The notes under the pieces were generated by a model. That model had not been told where the DNA came from, made no database searches, and saw nothing but the letters and a program-made list of their open reading frames with translations. A program made the position numbers and the translations under genes. A DNA stretch of 64,000 nt from an uncultured Nitrospirales bacterium (GTDB lineage: Bacteria > Nitrospirota > Nitrospiria > Nitrospirales > UBA8639). The stretch's first letter is position 1; each line of letters begins with the position of its first letter. Below are positions 20,001 through 25,867 of this stretch, one piece after another. The stretch is from assembly GCA_951812745.1 (NCBI GenBank), contig OX638327.1:930001-994000 (forward strand), given 5' to 3'.

Positions 20001-20504
20001 AGAATCTCCCTCATTCAAGGAAGTTGTTTGAATTCTCAACTGTTGCTCCGGGTCGTTGTCGGTGATCGTGCCCGTGCCCGTGGCCGTCGTAATCGTCGCG
20101 TTGTTCGGATCGGAGAGCGTCACTTCGATGGTCTCGTCCCATTCGTCCAGTTCGTCTCCCAGCACCGTGACCGTGATCGTCTTGCTGGTCTCGCCCAAGG
20201 CATGGTCAAAGGTCAGGGTGCCGGCGGCGAGAGCCTGGTAATCGCTCCCGGTGGCCGTGCCGGTGCCGGCGTCCGCATAGTTCACCGTCACCGTCTGCCC
20301 GGTCGGCGCGCTCAGGCTCACCGTGTACGTCAGCAACGCGGTCCCGCTGTCGGGCTCGGTCACGCTCGGCGAATTAATCGAGAGGGTTTGCGCCTGGGCA
20401 GTCCCCCAGGGGGCCAGCCACACGACGACGGCTGTCAGCAGGACCGAGGCCCAGCGAATGGAGTTGGGGTGAGCCAGTGGTTGGGGATCAAGGAGTCGAC
20501 GCAC
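11055..20504 (-). CDS. Giant Calx-beta/Ig-repeat autotransporter adhesin
   Basis: A predicted surface protein of about 3149 residues. From GTG 20504 it starts with a signal peptide (RWASVLLTAVVVWLAPWGTAQA, cleavage near residue 38); a longer frame to TTG 20600 adds an unlikely leader. The body is a string of Calx-beta-like repeats, each ending in variants of TLTITDDD, rich in Thr, Val and Asp. Residues about 951-2401 are 6.4 copies of a 225-residue unit. The last 380 residues, from SLAIWGTGDYRNLGG, are alternating strands ending in RRF, the typical terminal aromatic of an autotransporter barrel (type Va). Asp-rich motifs suggest Ca2+ binding. Likely role: adhesion or biofilm. Confidence 0.9.
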   Translation of the reverse strand: MRRLLDPQPLAHPNSIRWASVLLTAVVVWLAPWGTAQAQTLSINSPSVTEPDSGTALLTYTVSLSAPTGQTVTVNYADAGTGTATGSDYQALAAGTLTFDHALGETSKTITVTVLGDELDEWDETIEVTLSDPNNATITTATGTGTITDNDPEQQLRIQTTSLNEGDSTRGSYIAILTVFLKPSGKTMQVSYADTGTGTATSGDDYEAIPNGTLTFAPGEVSQHFLLTVLGDTTPEFSETIIMELSDPINATIPNPTATITLRQDDIPRIDIADASANEGGSVTFSVTISASPIRDAIVDYATSIAADDTAEAADFTTTSGTFTFAANTTTLTQTFTVPTEKNTLVEGRETFTATLTHVSNPWNGLIRKATAKGTIIDDIGIAGASADEGDSVTFTVTLSASPEATMAVDYATSIAAGDTAAALDFTTTSGTLNFTATTLTQTFTVPTTNDNVVEGNETFTATLSQPTNADFPTATAKGTIRNDDSAAVTVNDASAAEGDNLTFTVTLDTAVQGGLTVTPTYTNVSTSNSDYTANTGALTFAGTANEMQTFTVATIEDAVVEGDERFTVGLTVSGTTVSVTASDTGTGMITNDDSVVVALAVTPETVAEDAGATTVTVTATLDPTTVTFPEDTEVTVSVAGSGASNAVDFTAVSDFGLTIGAGQTSGTGTFTLTPSNDGVHEANETITVAGTVPGGQTVNAATLTLTDDEALPTVTLRVWPTPISENSASSGVSAELSGRSSQQIVVTLTATAQSPAVSSDFTMTYGTTLIIEANTLWSSTSKTITPVDNDVDAPDKSVIVSATVSGGNGVEAPLSQTLTITDDDTATIDLSVTPGTVAEDAGATTVTVTATLDPTTVTLPADTAVTVSVAGSGANNAVDFTAVSDFTLTFGAGETSSTGTFTLSPINDSVDEVNETITVRGTVPGGQTVNAATLTLTDDDASPPPPPTPTPPTVTLEVSPASISENSGVSTVTATLSESTSQATTVTVSAAAQSPAVSGDFTLSTNKTLTIAANALTSTGTVTITGVNNDVDAADKSVKVRGTASGGLTVNEATLTITDDDTAAVMVSKTNVTVTEASGAGQTATYTVKLGSQPTGVVTVTPASDATGVATVSPTTLTFTTSNWSATQTVTVTGVDDAIDNAADRTATVTHTVAGGGYGSVSAASVAVTLTDDDDAPTVTLEVSPASISENSGVSTVTATLSESTSQATTVTVSATAQSPAVSGDFTLSTNETLTIAANALTSTGTVTITGVNNDVDAADKSVKVRGTASGGLTVNEATLTITDDDTAAVMVSKTNVTVTEASGAGQTATYTVKLGSQPTGVVTVTPASDATGVATVSPTTLTFTTSNWSATQTVTVTGVDDAIDNAADRTATVTHTVAGGGYGSVSAASVAVTLTDDDDAPTVTLEVSPASISENSGVSTVTATLSESTSQATTVTVSATAQSPAVSGDFTLSTNETLTIAANALTSTGTVTITGVNNDVDAADKSVKVRGTASGGLTVNEATLTITDDDTAAVMVSKTNVTVTEASGAGQTATYTVKLGSQPTGVVTVTPASDATGVATVSPTTLTFTTSNWSATQTVTVTGVDDAIDNAADRTATVTHTVAGGGYGSVSAASVAVTLTDDDDAPTVTLEVSPASISENSGVSTVTATLSESTSQATTVTVSATAQSPAVSGDFTLSTNETLTIDAGATTSTGTVTITGVDNDVDAADKSVKVRGTASGGLTVNEATLTITDDDTAAVMVSETNVTVTEASGAGQTATYTVKLGSQPTGVVTVTPASDATGVATVSPTTLTFTTSNWSATQTVTVTGVDDAIDNAADRTATVTHTVAGGGYGSVSAASVAVTLTDDDDAPTVTLEVSPASISENNGVSTVTATLSESTSQATTVTVSAAAQSPAVSGDFTLSTNETLTIAANALTSTGTVTITGVNNDVDAADKSVKVRGTASGGLTVNEATLTITDDDTAAVMVSKTNVTVTEASGAGQTATYTVKLGSQPTGVVTVTPASDATGVATVSPTTLTFTTSNWSATQTVTVTGVDDAIDNAADRTATVTHTVAGGGYGSVSAASVAVTLTDDDDAPTVTLEVSPASISENSGVSTVTATLSESTSQATTVTVSATAQSPAVSGDFTLSTNETLTIAANALTSTGTVTITGVNNDVDAADKSVKVRGTASGGLTVNEATLTITDDDTAAVMVSKTNVTVTEASGAGQTATYTVKLGSQPTGVVTVTPASDATGVATVSPTTLTFTTSNWSATQTVTVTGVDDAIDNAADRTATVTHTVAGGGYGSVSAASVAVTLTDDDDAPTVTLEVSPASISENSGVSTVTATLSESTSQATTVTVSATAQSPAVSGDFTLSTNKTLTIAANALTSTGTVTITGVNNDVDAADKSVTVSATVSGGNGVGAPTSQTLTITDDDVAPTGVALAVSPASVGENAGTTLVTVTATVEGGTTFSQARAVTVEGGTTFSQARAVTVGGRMTFSQAQVVTVRVGALHDAATEGTDYATVADWTLTIGAGQTSGTGTFTLTPLQDEVDEGTGEAVSVSGTLSGVTVTGTTLTIMDDEAASTGVALAVSPASVAEDGGAQSVRVTAAFPQGSAYRFTDTIVTLSVAGKTASAEDFAAVADFPVIIPRLALRGTATFTLTPILDVLMEGDETVTVSGIAAGLTVTGTEVTIVDDVRGAKKVGTAVNRAILPPVTQAMAADTETAVKRRIDAVTSGVGQVPAYNVASQRTLAGLMQTVSDGLRDGGSLTVERLLGGTSFVLPLNTTDDGSKTGWRSLAIWGTGDYRNLGGGEAVDWDGEIFSGHLGVDTRLSADLLVGLATSVSQGSLDYAGLSGANPIGGSYTTRMTSVHPYVNWSSSEGLDLWGTLGYGWGEIAIAEQGALQRKSSDTTMQTATVGANGRLLSVAGLLPGGTTRLRLKAEALLTNIKVEGNGGAIEPVALDARRFRLALEGSHERPLASGARLVPTVELGVRHDGGDGIEGTGLEVGGGLRYVDQTSGLTVAGRGRALVTYGAQEYREWGANLFIQMDPGTDGQGLSFTLLPTYGQTASGVSRLWEQGGNGVGTARQDALGRLEALVGYGLPTLEGKGLLTPYSAVTLESTGHQLRLGGLLGIGSSFNVSLEGTREVRRETPTIYGVRLQANRRF
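13047..13172 (-). repeat. Three tandem 42-bp units inside the autotransporter gene
   Basis: Three consecutive 42-bp copies at 13047, 13089 and 13131 encode VEGGTTFSQARAVT-type 14-residue units; the 13047 copy, last in translation order, is the most diverged (VGGRMTFSQAQVVT). They interrupt one Calx-beta-like domain between two ordinary repeats. Confidence 0.85.
13300..17650 (-). repeat. 675-bp tandem repeats, about 6.4 copies
   Basis: The same sequence recurs every 675 bp; for example the plus-strand string ACCGTGTGGGTCACC occurs at equivalent positions near 13672, 14347, 15022, 15697, 16372 and 17047. Copies differ by only a few bases (GTG/GCG at one Ala/Thr codon, CTTG/CTCG at Lys/Glu codons, one unit near 15420 with a DAGATTS variant). 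Each unit holds two Calx-beta-like domains. The low divergence shows recent duplication or gene conversion; copy number may be mis-assembled. Confidence 0.92.
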
Positions 20505-20719
20505 AGTTCGGGGATCCGTGCACTTCGCGGGATACCTTCCTGCCAGAGCCAGGCGTGGTACCCACGAAATTTTGTCCTCGTTGTAACGTTGTTGTAACAA
20601 GGCCTAGAACTAAATATGCTCTCTCATTCGGCTTGGCCTTGTCAACTCCCCACCCCGCTCCTTCACGGGGCGCGGACACCCGTTCGCTTCGCTTCCTTCG
20701 GCTACGCTCAGGACAGGCA

Positions 20720-20960
20720 GGGCAGGCTCCGGTCCGCCCCTACTGAACCCCCCTGCCCCCCTTGTCAGGGGGGAAAGGCTTGCTGCTCAGGGGAGAGCGG
20801 GTCTGCCGTCCCCCTGAGAAGGGGGATTGAGGGGGTTGTCTTCCAACGGCGGGGCACGGGGGCACAACCCCCCTGCCCCCCTTGTCAGGGGGGAAAGGTT
20901 TGCTGCTCAGGGGAGAGCGGGTCTGCCGTCCCCCTGAGAAGGGGGATTAAGGGGGTTGCC
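20720..20960. repeat. MITE-like element, copy B, with internal 120-bp tandem duplication
   Basis: The interior of the MITE-like family (CCCCCCTTGTCAGGGGGG, GAGAGCGGGTCTGCCGTC, CCCCCTGAGAAGGGGG) appears twice in tandem with a 120-bp period (20746 and 20866). The terminal repeats are missing. The left flank carries a short CTTCGGCTACGCTCAGGACAGG sequence related to the insert in copy C. Together with the autotransporter upstream region this fills the 20505-21001 gap. Confidence 0.75.
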
Positions 20961-20961
20961 T

Positions 20962-20990
20962 TTGTGCTTCCGATAGGATCCTGTTACACT
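20962..20990 (+). promoter_or_regulatory. Possible sigma-70 promoter for the split helicase operon
   Basis: TTGTGC (20962-20967), a 17-nt spacer and TACACT (20985-20990). The start codon follows 11 nt after the -10 box and there is no Shine-Dalgarno sequence, so the transcript would be leaderless or nearly so. Confidence 0.35.
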
Positions 20991-21001
20991 TTCTTGCATT
21001 C

Positions 21002-22861
21002 ATGCCGCCTGCCATTCACCCAGTCGACCTTGTCCAAGCCCTTCGACACCAACATCTGACCCCGGCCATTGTCTTTCTGACTTCCCGGCGGGCCTGTGAC
21101 GAAGCCATTGACAGCTTCGAACACCGCCATGTCCCTATTCCCACCACGCGGTCGGCAGCCATTACGCAGGTGCTGGACAAGATGATTGCCGAATATCCCA
21201 GTATTACCAACCACCCCCTGATTCCCACGGTTCAACACTATGGCGTGGCGGCCCATCACGCCGGGCACCTGCCGTCCTGGAAAATTGCCGTGGAAGAACT
21301 CATGCGGCGGGGGTGTCTGGACGCGGTCTTCGCCACCACGACCTTGGCCGCGGGTGTGGATTTTCCCGCCCGCACCGTCGTCGTGACCCAATCAAGCGTT
21401 CGCAAGGATCGCGACATCACGGAACTCACCGTCAACGAAATCCAACAACTCGCCGGCCGCGGCGGGCGGCGGGGGAAAGATTACGTGGGCTTCGTCGTGG
21501 TCACGCCGTCGCCGTATATCGACCTCGGCCCCATTGCCAACGGACTCACGAACCACCCGGAACCTATCGACAGCCAATTTCTCATCTCCTATCCCATGGT
21601 CCTCAATCTCTTGAAAGCCCATAGCATCGATCACATTCAGCCCATCCTGGAAAAGAGCTTTGCGCAATTTCAGCTCAACCACCGCGCCGACAGGTATGAA
21701 ACCAAACTGGACGACGTGGAACAGCAACTGGAGGCCTATGGCCAGCGGGAATGCGCCGATTGGATTACGCAGTGGCAATCCTTTACCCTTGCCAAAAAGC
21801 GCCGCTCGCACCATCGCCTGAAAACGCGGCACGACCCGCCGGAAATGTCAGCCCGCTTGGCGTTCCTGACACCGGGCCGGGTCGTCGAACTCTCCAAGGA
21901 CCACGCCATCGTCCTGCGTCAATATCGAAGCCGCGGACAAGGGTACGCCATGTTGACCGTCATTCGACATGGCGGAGGCATTGTGGAATATCCCGCCAAC
22001 GCGGTCACCGCCGTGATCGACGAAGTCGTTGACATCGCGGAAGCCCGCAAATTTCCATGGAGCACGCCTCATAGCCTGGAGCACGCGATCGAAACGTTGG
22101 AAAATTTTCCCACTCGATTGCGCCGCCTCCCTATCCGGGTGGACCAGGACGGCATAGATACCCCGATCCTGACCGAGACGCTCAGCGACGAATTCCCCTG
22201 CCCGACCTGCCCGGCGCGCCCCGCTTGTCAAAAGGATCACCCGCAGGCGCTGAAGCTGCGCCAGGAAGATCATCGACTGACGAAAACCATCCATGCCTTG
22301 CGCACCGAACTCTGGCACCGCTTCCAGCAACACGTGGAAGTGTTGCAAAAATTCGGCTATCTGACCCCCGCGTGCCAGCTTACTCCCGAGGGCGACTGGG
22401 CACGCCTGATTCGCATCAATCATTCGTTACTCATCACGGAATTGATACGAATGGGCGCGTTTGAAGGAATCACTCCCTCGTTACTGGCGGGCGTGTTGGC
22501 GAGCATCGCGCATGACGACGACCGGCCGGCCTCCTTTCCCGGACGCCATCCGGCCCTGGCTTCGACTCTCGGACAAGTCCGGAAAATAGCCCACTCATTG
22601 GCCGCGTATGAAGAACCGCCTCTCCTGCGGTGGGATATCGCAGCGATCGCCGACCGATGGATCGCCGAATCCACCCTGCCCTGGAGCGAACTCATTCGCT
22701 CGACCACCATGGCGGAAGGGGATATCTATCGACTTCTGGCCAGAACCCTGGAATATCTTTCGCAAGTGCATGGATTACGATCGACGCATCCCGGGCTGGC
22801 CGGCGTCGCGAGGGACGCGATGGACCTCATGCGCCGTGACGTGCTGGAGGAATTGCCATGA
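21002..22861 (+). CDS. Ski2/Mtr4-like helicase, RecA2 plus DSHCT half
   Basis: 619 residues matching the C-terminal half of superfamily 2 Ski2/Mtr4-like RNA helicases. It starts in motif IV (PAIVFLTSRRACDEAI), continues with motif V (TTTLAAGVDFPAR) and motif VI (QLAGRGGRRG, arginine fingers), then the winged-helix segment PEPIDSQFLISYPMVLNLL and a C-terminal DSHCT-like helical domain (LIRSTTMAEGDIYRLLARTLEYL). A CPTCPARPAC cluster near residue 400 may bind metal. There is no Walker A or DExH motif: these are in the next gene. ATG 21002 lacks a ribosome-binding site. Confidence 0.88.
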   Translation: MPPAIHPVDLVQALRHQHLTPAIVFLTSRRACDEAIDSFEHRHVPIPTTRSAAITQVLDKMIAEYPSITNHPLIPTVQHYGVAAHHAGHLPSWKIAVEELMRRGCLDAVFATTTLAAGVDFPARTVVVTQSSVRKDRDITELTVNEIQQLAGRGGRRGKDYVGFVVVTPSPYIDLGPIANGLTNHPEPIDSQFLISYPMVLNLLKAHSIDHIQPILEKSFAQFQLNHRADRYETKLDDVEQQLEAYGQRECADWITQWQSFTLAKKRRSHHRLKTRHDPPEMSARLAFLTPGRVVELSKDHAIVLRQYRSRGQGYAMLTVIRHGGGIVEYPANAVTAVIDEVVDIAEARKFPWSTPHSLEHAIETLENFPTRLRRLPIRVDQDGIDTPILTETLSDEFPCPTCPARPACQKDHPQALKLRQEDHRLTKTIHALRTELWHRFQQHVEVLQKFGYLTPACQLTPEGDWARLIRINHSLLITELIRMGAFEGITPSLLAGVLASIAHDDDRPASFPGRHPALASTLGQVRKIAHSLAAYEEPPLLRWDIAAIADRWIAESTLPWSELIRSTTMAEGDIYRLLARTLEYLSQVHGLRSTHPGLAGVARDAMDLMRRDVLEELP

Positions 22862-22903
22862 CAGACGAAGGAGAGAACCACTGACCGTGCAGCGAGCACC
22901 CAC

Positions 22904-23959
22904 ATGACGAACGACACCTTGGCGACACAACTGGCCGGCCTGCCCGTCAGGCTGCTTCACCACCTGGCGAAGAAACGGGTGCCACGACATTTCCGCATGG
23001 GGAAAAACCGGCTGATTCAATCACTCCTGGCCCTGTCATCCGAGCAGCAGGCGGAAGTTGGAACTGCCCTCGCGACCCTCCTTCACGAACCCACTCGCCC
23101 ACCGAAGCCTGAGAAATCTTCCAAGCCGAAACGTCCGCCCGATGCACCCTCCCGGCAGTCCCCGCCCCACCAGCGGCATACCGTACCGGCGGAACCGGCT
23201 GTCAGCGTGAAGACCCTGTTTGAAGGGATCGGTGTACCTCCGCCGCGGCCTTTCAAACCTGACGACTGGCAAAAGGAAGCGATCGACCGCTTGGCGACCA
23301 ATGACGTGATCTTGAGCGTACCTACCGGCAGCGGCAAAACCTACGTGGCCGTGGAAGCCATGCGACGGGCCATCGAAGCCGAGCGCACGGTGATCTACAC
23401 GTCACCCCTGAAGGCGCTCTCGAACACGAAGTTGACGGAGTTTTCGGACATGTTTGGTGCTGATCAGGTTGGTATTCTCACGGGCGATCGGCGTGACAAT
23501 CCTCAGGCGCCCATCCTGATTATGACCACGGAGATCCTGCGGAATCTCTTGTACGATGCCGCCAGCGGTGAGATCGACATGCGGTTGGATACCTTGGGTT
23601 TGATCATTTTGGATGAATCGCAGTTTCTGGCCGATCCGGAACGCGGCGTGGTCTGGGAAGAAACGATCATTTTCGCTCCTTCGCAATCACGGCTCCTGCT
23701 GCTGTCGGCCTCCATCGGAAATCCCGATGAAGTCGCCGCCTGGATCAGTTCGATTCGTTCCACGTCCTGTCACCTGATCCATCATCGGAACCGCTCGGTC
23801 CCGCTTCGCGCGGCCTATCTCGACCCCTCCGGAAAACTCGCACCCTTCTTCCGCACACGGGACATTGCCCACGGCAAAGGCGTCGCCCTCCACCCCGAAA
23901 CCAAACGCCTGTTCGCGAACTACGAAGACCGGACCCTCGGCCCGCGCTATAGACGGTGA
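22904..23959 (+). CDS. Ski2/Mtr4-like helicase, RecA1 (ATP-binding) half
   Basis: 351 residues. Residues 1-105 are a basic, proline-rich region (LLHHLAKKRVPRHFRMGKNRLIQSLLAL, then PPKPEKSSKPKRPP). From residue 110 comes the RecA1 domain: Q-motif region FKPDDWQKEAID, motif I VPTGSGKT, Ia SPLKALSN, Ib MTTEILRN, motif II LDESQF (DESQ), motif III LSASIGN. The protein stops at the RecA1-RecA2 linker. It lies 42 nt after the gene for the other half, so gene order is reversed relative to domain order in single-chain relatives. The two must assemble to form an active enzyme. Confidence 0.88.
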   Translation: MTNDTLATQLAGLPVRLLHHLAKKRVPRHFRMGKNRLIQSLLALSSEQQAEVGTALATLLHEPTRPPKPEKSSKPKRPPDAPSRQSPPHQRHTVPAEPAVSVKTLFEGIGVPPPRPFKPDDWQKEAIDRLATNDVILSVPTGSGKTYVAVEAMRRAIEAERTVIYTSPLKALSNTKLTEFSDMFGADQVGILTGDRRDNPQAPILIMTTEILRNLLYDAASGEIDMRLDTLGLIILDESQFLADPERGVVWEETIIFAPSQSRLLLLSASIGNPDEVAAWISSIRSTSCHLIHHRNRSVPLRAAYLDPSGKLAPFFRTRDIAHGKGVALHPETKRLFANYEDRTLGPRYRR

Positions 23960-24012
23960 AGCCTGAGGCTTCGACCGGCCCATGGGTGATGTTGTTGCGA
24001 ACGTTCCAAACC

Positions 24013-24082
24013 GTACAAAACTCAACAAACTGTACAATTTGTACGTATTGTACAAAACTTTACAAACCGTAACATTTGTAAA
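24013..24082. other. AT-rich cluster of GTACAA boxes
   Basis: Between the convergent helicase and DUF971 genes lie repeated GTACAA/TTGTAC motifs: GTACAAAA at 24013, the perfect palindrome GTACAATTTGTAC at 24032-24044, TTGTACAA at 24049-24056, then TTTACAAA and ATTTGTAAA. The stretch is strikingly AT-rich in a GC-rich setting. No gene is seen. Could be a protein-binding array or a decayed mobile element end. Confidence 0.4.
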
Positions 24083-24101
24083 AAATCTACCTGACGGATT
24101 T

Positions 24102-24140
24102 CTCCCTCTCCCCACCGTGGGAGAGGGCTGGGGTGAGGGG
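24102..24140. repeat. CCCTCACCCCAGCCC-type palindrome (inverted orientation)
   Basis: CTCCCTCTCCCCACCGTGGGAGAGGG followed by CTGGGGTGAGGGG. Same family as the copies at 3089, 8071, 25811 and 53521. Confidence 0.65.
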
Positions 24141-24165
24141 GCTTTGTCCTCTCTTTGTCATCCCT

Positions 24166-24440
24166 GTATGTTTTCAGTCATTCCCTTCGACTTCGCTCAG
24201 GGCAGGCGTTGACAATGTTCCCGCTTCCTTTTGTGCCCCCGTGCCCCGCCTTTGGAAGACAACCCCCTCAGTCCCCCTTCTCAGGGGGACGGCAGACCCG
24301 CTCTCCCCAGAGCAGCGAGCCGGCAGCAAGCCTCTCCCCCCTGATAAGGGGGGCAGGGGGGTTCAGTAGGGGCGGACCCGCGGGTCCGCCCTCCTTTCTT
24401 GTGGGCAGATCCTCATGCTGTCAACGAATGACTGAACATT
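24166..24440. repeat. MITE-like element, copy C, with an insert in one terminal repeat
   Basis: Inverted relative to copy A. The right terminal repeat is TGTCAACGAATGACTGAACA (24419-24438). The left one begins near 24166 but is broken after TTTTCAGTCATTC by the 22-24-bp sequence CCTTCGACTTCGCTCAGGGC.. before resuming at CGTTGACAATG. The interior matches copies A and D. With the GTACAA cluster and palindrome it accounts for most of the 23960-24587 gap. Confidence 0.75.
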
Positions 24441-24587
24441 TACAATCCCCGATCGAGTCGGGGATGACAGGAGGGGAGGTCGGGAATGACGGAAAGGGAA
24501 AAGCAGATTCTTCGCCTGCGGCTCAGAATGACCACGCTGGTGCATTGCTCAGGGAAGGCAAAAGAGGAGAAGTGGCACAGCACCAGC

Positions 24588-24953
24588 TCAGAGAAGCCGG
24601 CGAGAGGATTTCTTTTCCGCGGCCGGATCTTTATTAGGCTGGCAGATGTCGCATTGACACAACTGACGAAGTTTGCCGAACGCATACAACCCGGTGTCAT
24701 GCCCGTCACTCCAGATCAGGCGTAAGGCATAATGCCCTACCGGTTCAATATCCTTCAGCATGATCAGCATCGGGACGTCATCGGGTTTCAGCTTCAACTC
24801 GCCGGTCCATTCATCCGTACAGGCCGCACAGGGGCAGTGTAACCGCAGATACCGAATCGGATAGACGCCTTGGTGCCCATCGCTCCACGCGATGCCGAAC
24901 ACGCCCTTCCCGAGCCACTTCATATCTTTAGGCTGAATGGTTTCCGTGCCCAT
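24588..24953 (-). CDS. DUF971 domain protein
   Basis: 121 residues with the DUF971 pattern (gamma-butyrobetaine hydroxylase-like N-terminal domain): FGIAWSDGHQGVYPIRYLRLHCPCAACTDEWTG, VGHYALRLIWSDGHDTGLYAFGKLRQLC. The second half repeats the WSDGH motif. Cysteines CPCAAC and CQCDIC could bind zinc or an iron-sulfur cluster. It overlaps the 3' end of recO by 26 nt and is last in the eno-recO run. Function of stand-alone DUF971 proteins is unclear; they are often linked to Fe-S metabolism. Confidence 0.88.
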   Translation of the reverse strand: MGTETIQPKDMKWLGKGVFGIAWSDGHQGVYPIRYLRLHCPCAACTDEWTGELKLKPDDVPMLIMLKDIEPVGHYALRLIWSDGHDTGLYAFGKLRQLCQCDICQPNKDPAAEKKSSRRLL

Positions 24954-25761
24954 GTATCGCTCCCCTTCCCTCCATCACGTCTTTCCGCGCAAAACCATAC
25001 GGCACCGGTTCCGGTTCCGCGGCCAAGGGCTCTTTCGCCGGCAACCGTTTCCCGACAACGGCGCTTGCATAGGTTTCGACAATGGCTTCAACCTCTTTTC
25101 GCACCTGGCCCGTCGCCTTCAACCGTGTTGCACGCGCAATGGGTATTCGCCGGGCTTGGCGAAGGAACCCTGTGCTCCCCTGAGACATCGGCAAACAATA
25201 GTCCCAACTGCCCCGGTCGCACGACCCGCACAATCGCCCTCCGGCCGAAGGAGAAAACCTGGAAGATTGTTCTCCGAAATCCTGCCCACAGGATGCACAG
25301 CGATCGATCTGTGGTTGAAACCCCGATTGGCTCAGAATATGAATCTGGAAAATTAACGTGAGTAATCCCGGATCATCCGTTCTGACCAACGACCGCAACC
25401 CATCCAGAAGCGTATGAAAAATCGCGGAACTCGGATCGCGGTCCGCGGTCACACCGTCGACCAAAGCCACCATACGCGCAGCCGCCCAGATGCGGTCCAA
25501 GCTCTCTCGCAATGGGCTGAAGGATTCGAGGCTATCGACTTGGCTGACCGATGCCAGGCCGTCATTGCGTTTGTCAAACAGTGTGAGATTGATCGACGAA
25601 AACGGTTCGAGCATGCCCCCGAAGCGACTTTTCATCCGGCGCGCGCCGCGGGCAATCCCTCGAACCTTGCCGAGTTGGAGAGAAAAAAACGTGAGGATAC
25701 GGTCGGCTTCTCCCCAGCGCATGCTTTTGAGTACAACCGCATTTGTGGTGACAAGAGCCAT
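24928..25761 (-). CDS. recO: DNA repair protein RecO
   Basis: RecO helps load RecA on single-stranded DNA in the RecFOR pathway. The 277-residue protein has the N-terminal OB fold (MALVTTNAVVLKSMRWGEADRILTFFSLQLGKVRGIARGARR), a helical middle, and a four-cysteine zinc site (CASCGQDF.., LCGSC, near residues 150-190). Slightly longer than usual at the C-terminus (RKDVMEGRGAIHGHG). Second to last in the minus-strand run eno-ftsB-era-mgtE-recO-DUF971. Confidence 0.93.
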   Translation of the reverse strand: MALVTTNAVVLKSMRWGEADRILTFFSLQLGKVRGIARGARRMKSRFGGMLEPFSSINLTLFDKRNDGLASVSQVDSLESFSPLRESLDRIWAAARMVALVDGVTADRDPSSAIFHTLLDGLRSLVRTDDPGLLTLIFQIHILSQSGFQPQIDRCASCGQDFGEQSSRFSPSAGGRLCGSCDRGSWDYCLPMSQGSTGFLRQARRIPIARATRLKATGQVRKEVEAIVETYASAVVGKRLPAKEPLAAEPEPVPYGFARKDVMEGRGAIHGHGNHSA

Positions 25762-25810
25762 ACAAGGACGCCACTCGTCAGATTCAGAGGGTAATGACCA
25801 TGATCCCGTT

Positions 25811-25852
25811 CCCCCCTCACCCCAGCCCTCCCCCTCAAGGGGCGAGGGGGGG
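25811..25852. repeat. CCCTCACCCCAGCCC-type palindrome
   Basis: CCCCCTCACCCCAGCCCTCC..CCTCAAGGGGCGAGGGGGG between mgtE and recO. Could attenuate transcription inside the run. Confidence 0.65.
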
Positions 25853-25867
25853 AAGGAGATGACACGA

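Noticed and set aside
24155-24637. Plus-strand frames across MITE copy C
   Set aside because: Translation of the MITE-like repeat; similar frames appear at other copies (for example 30001-30573) because the DNA is repeated.
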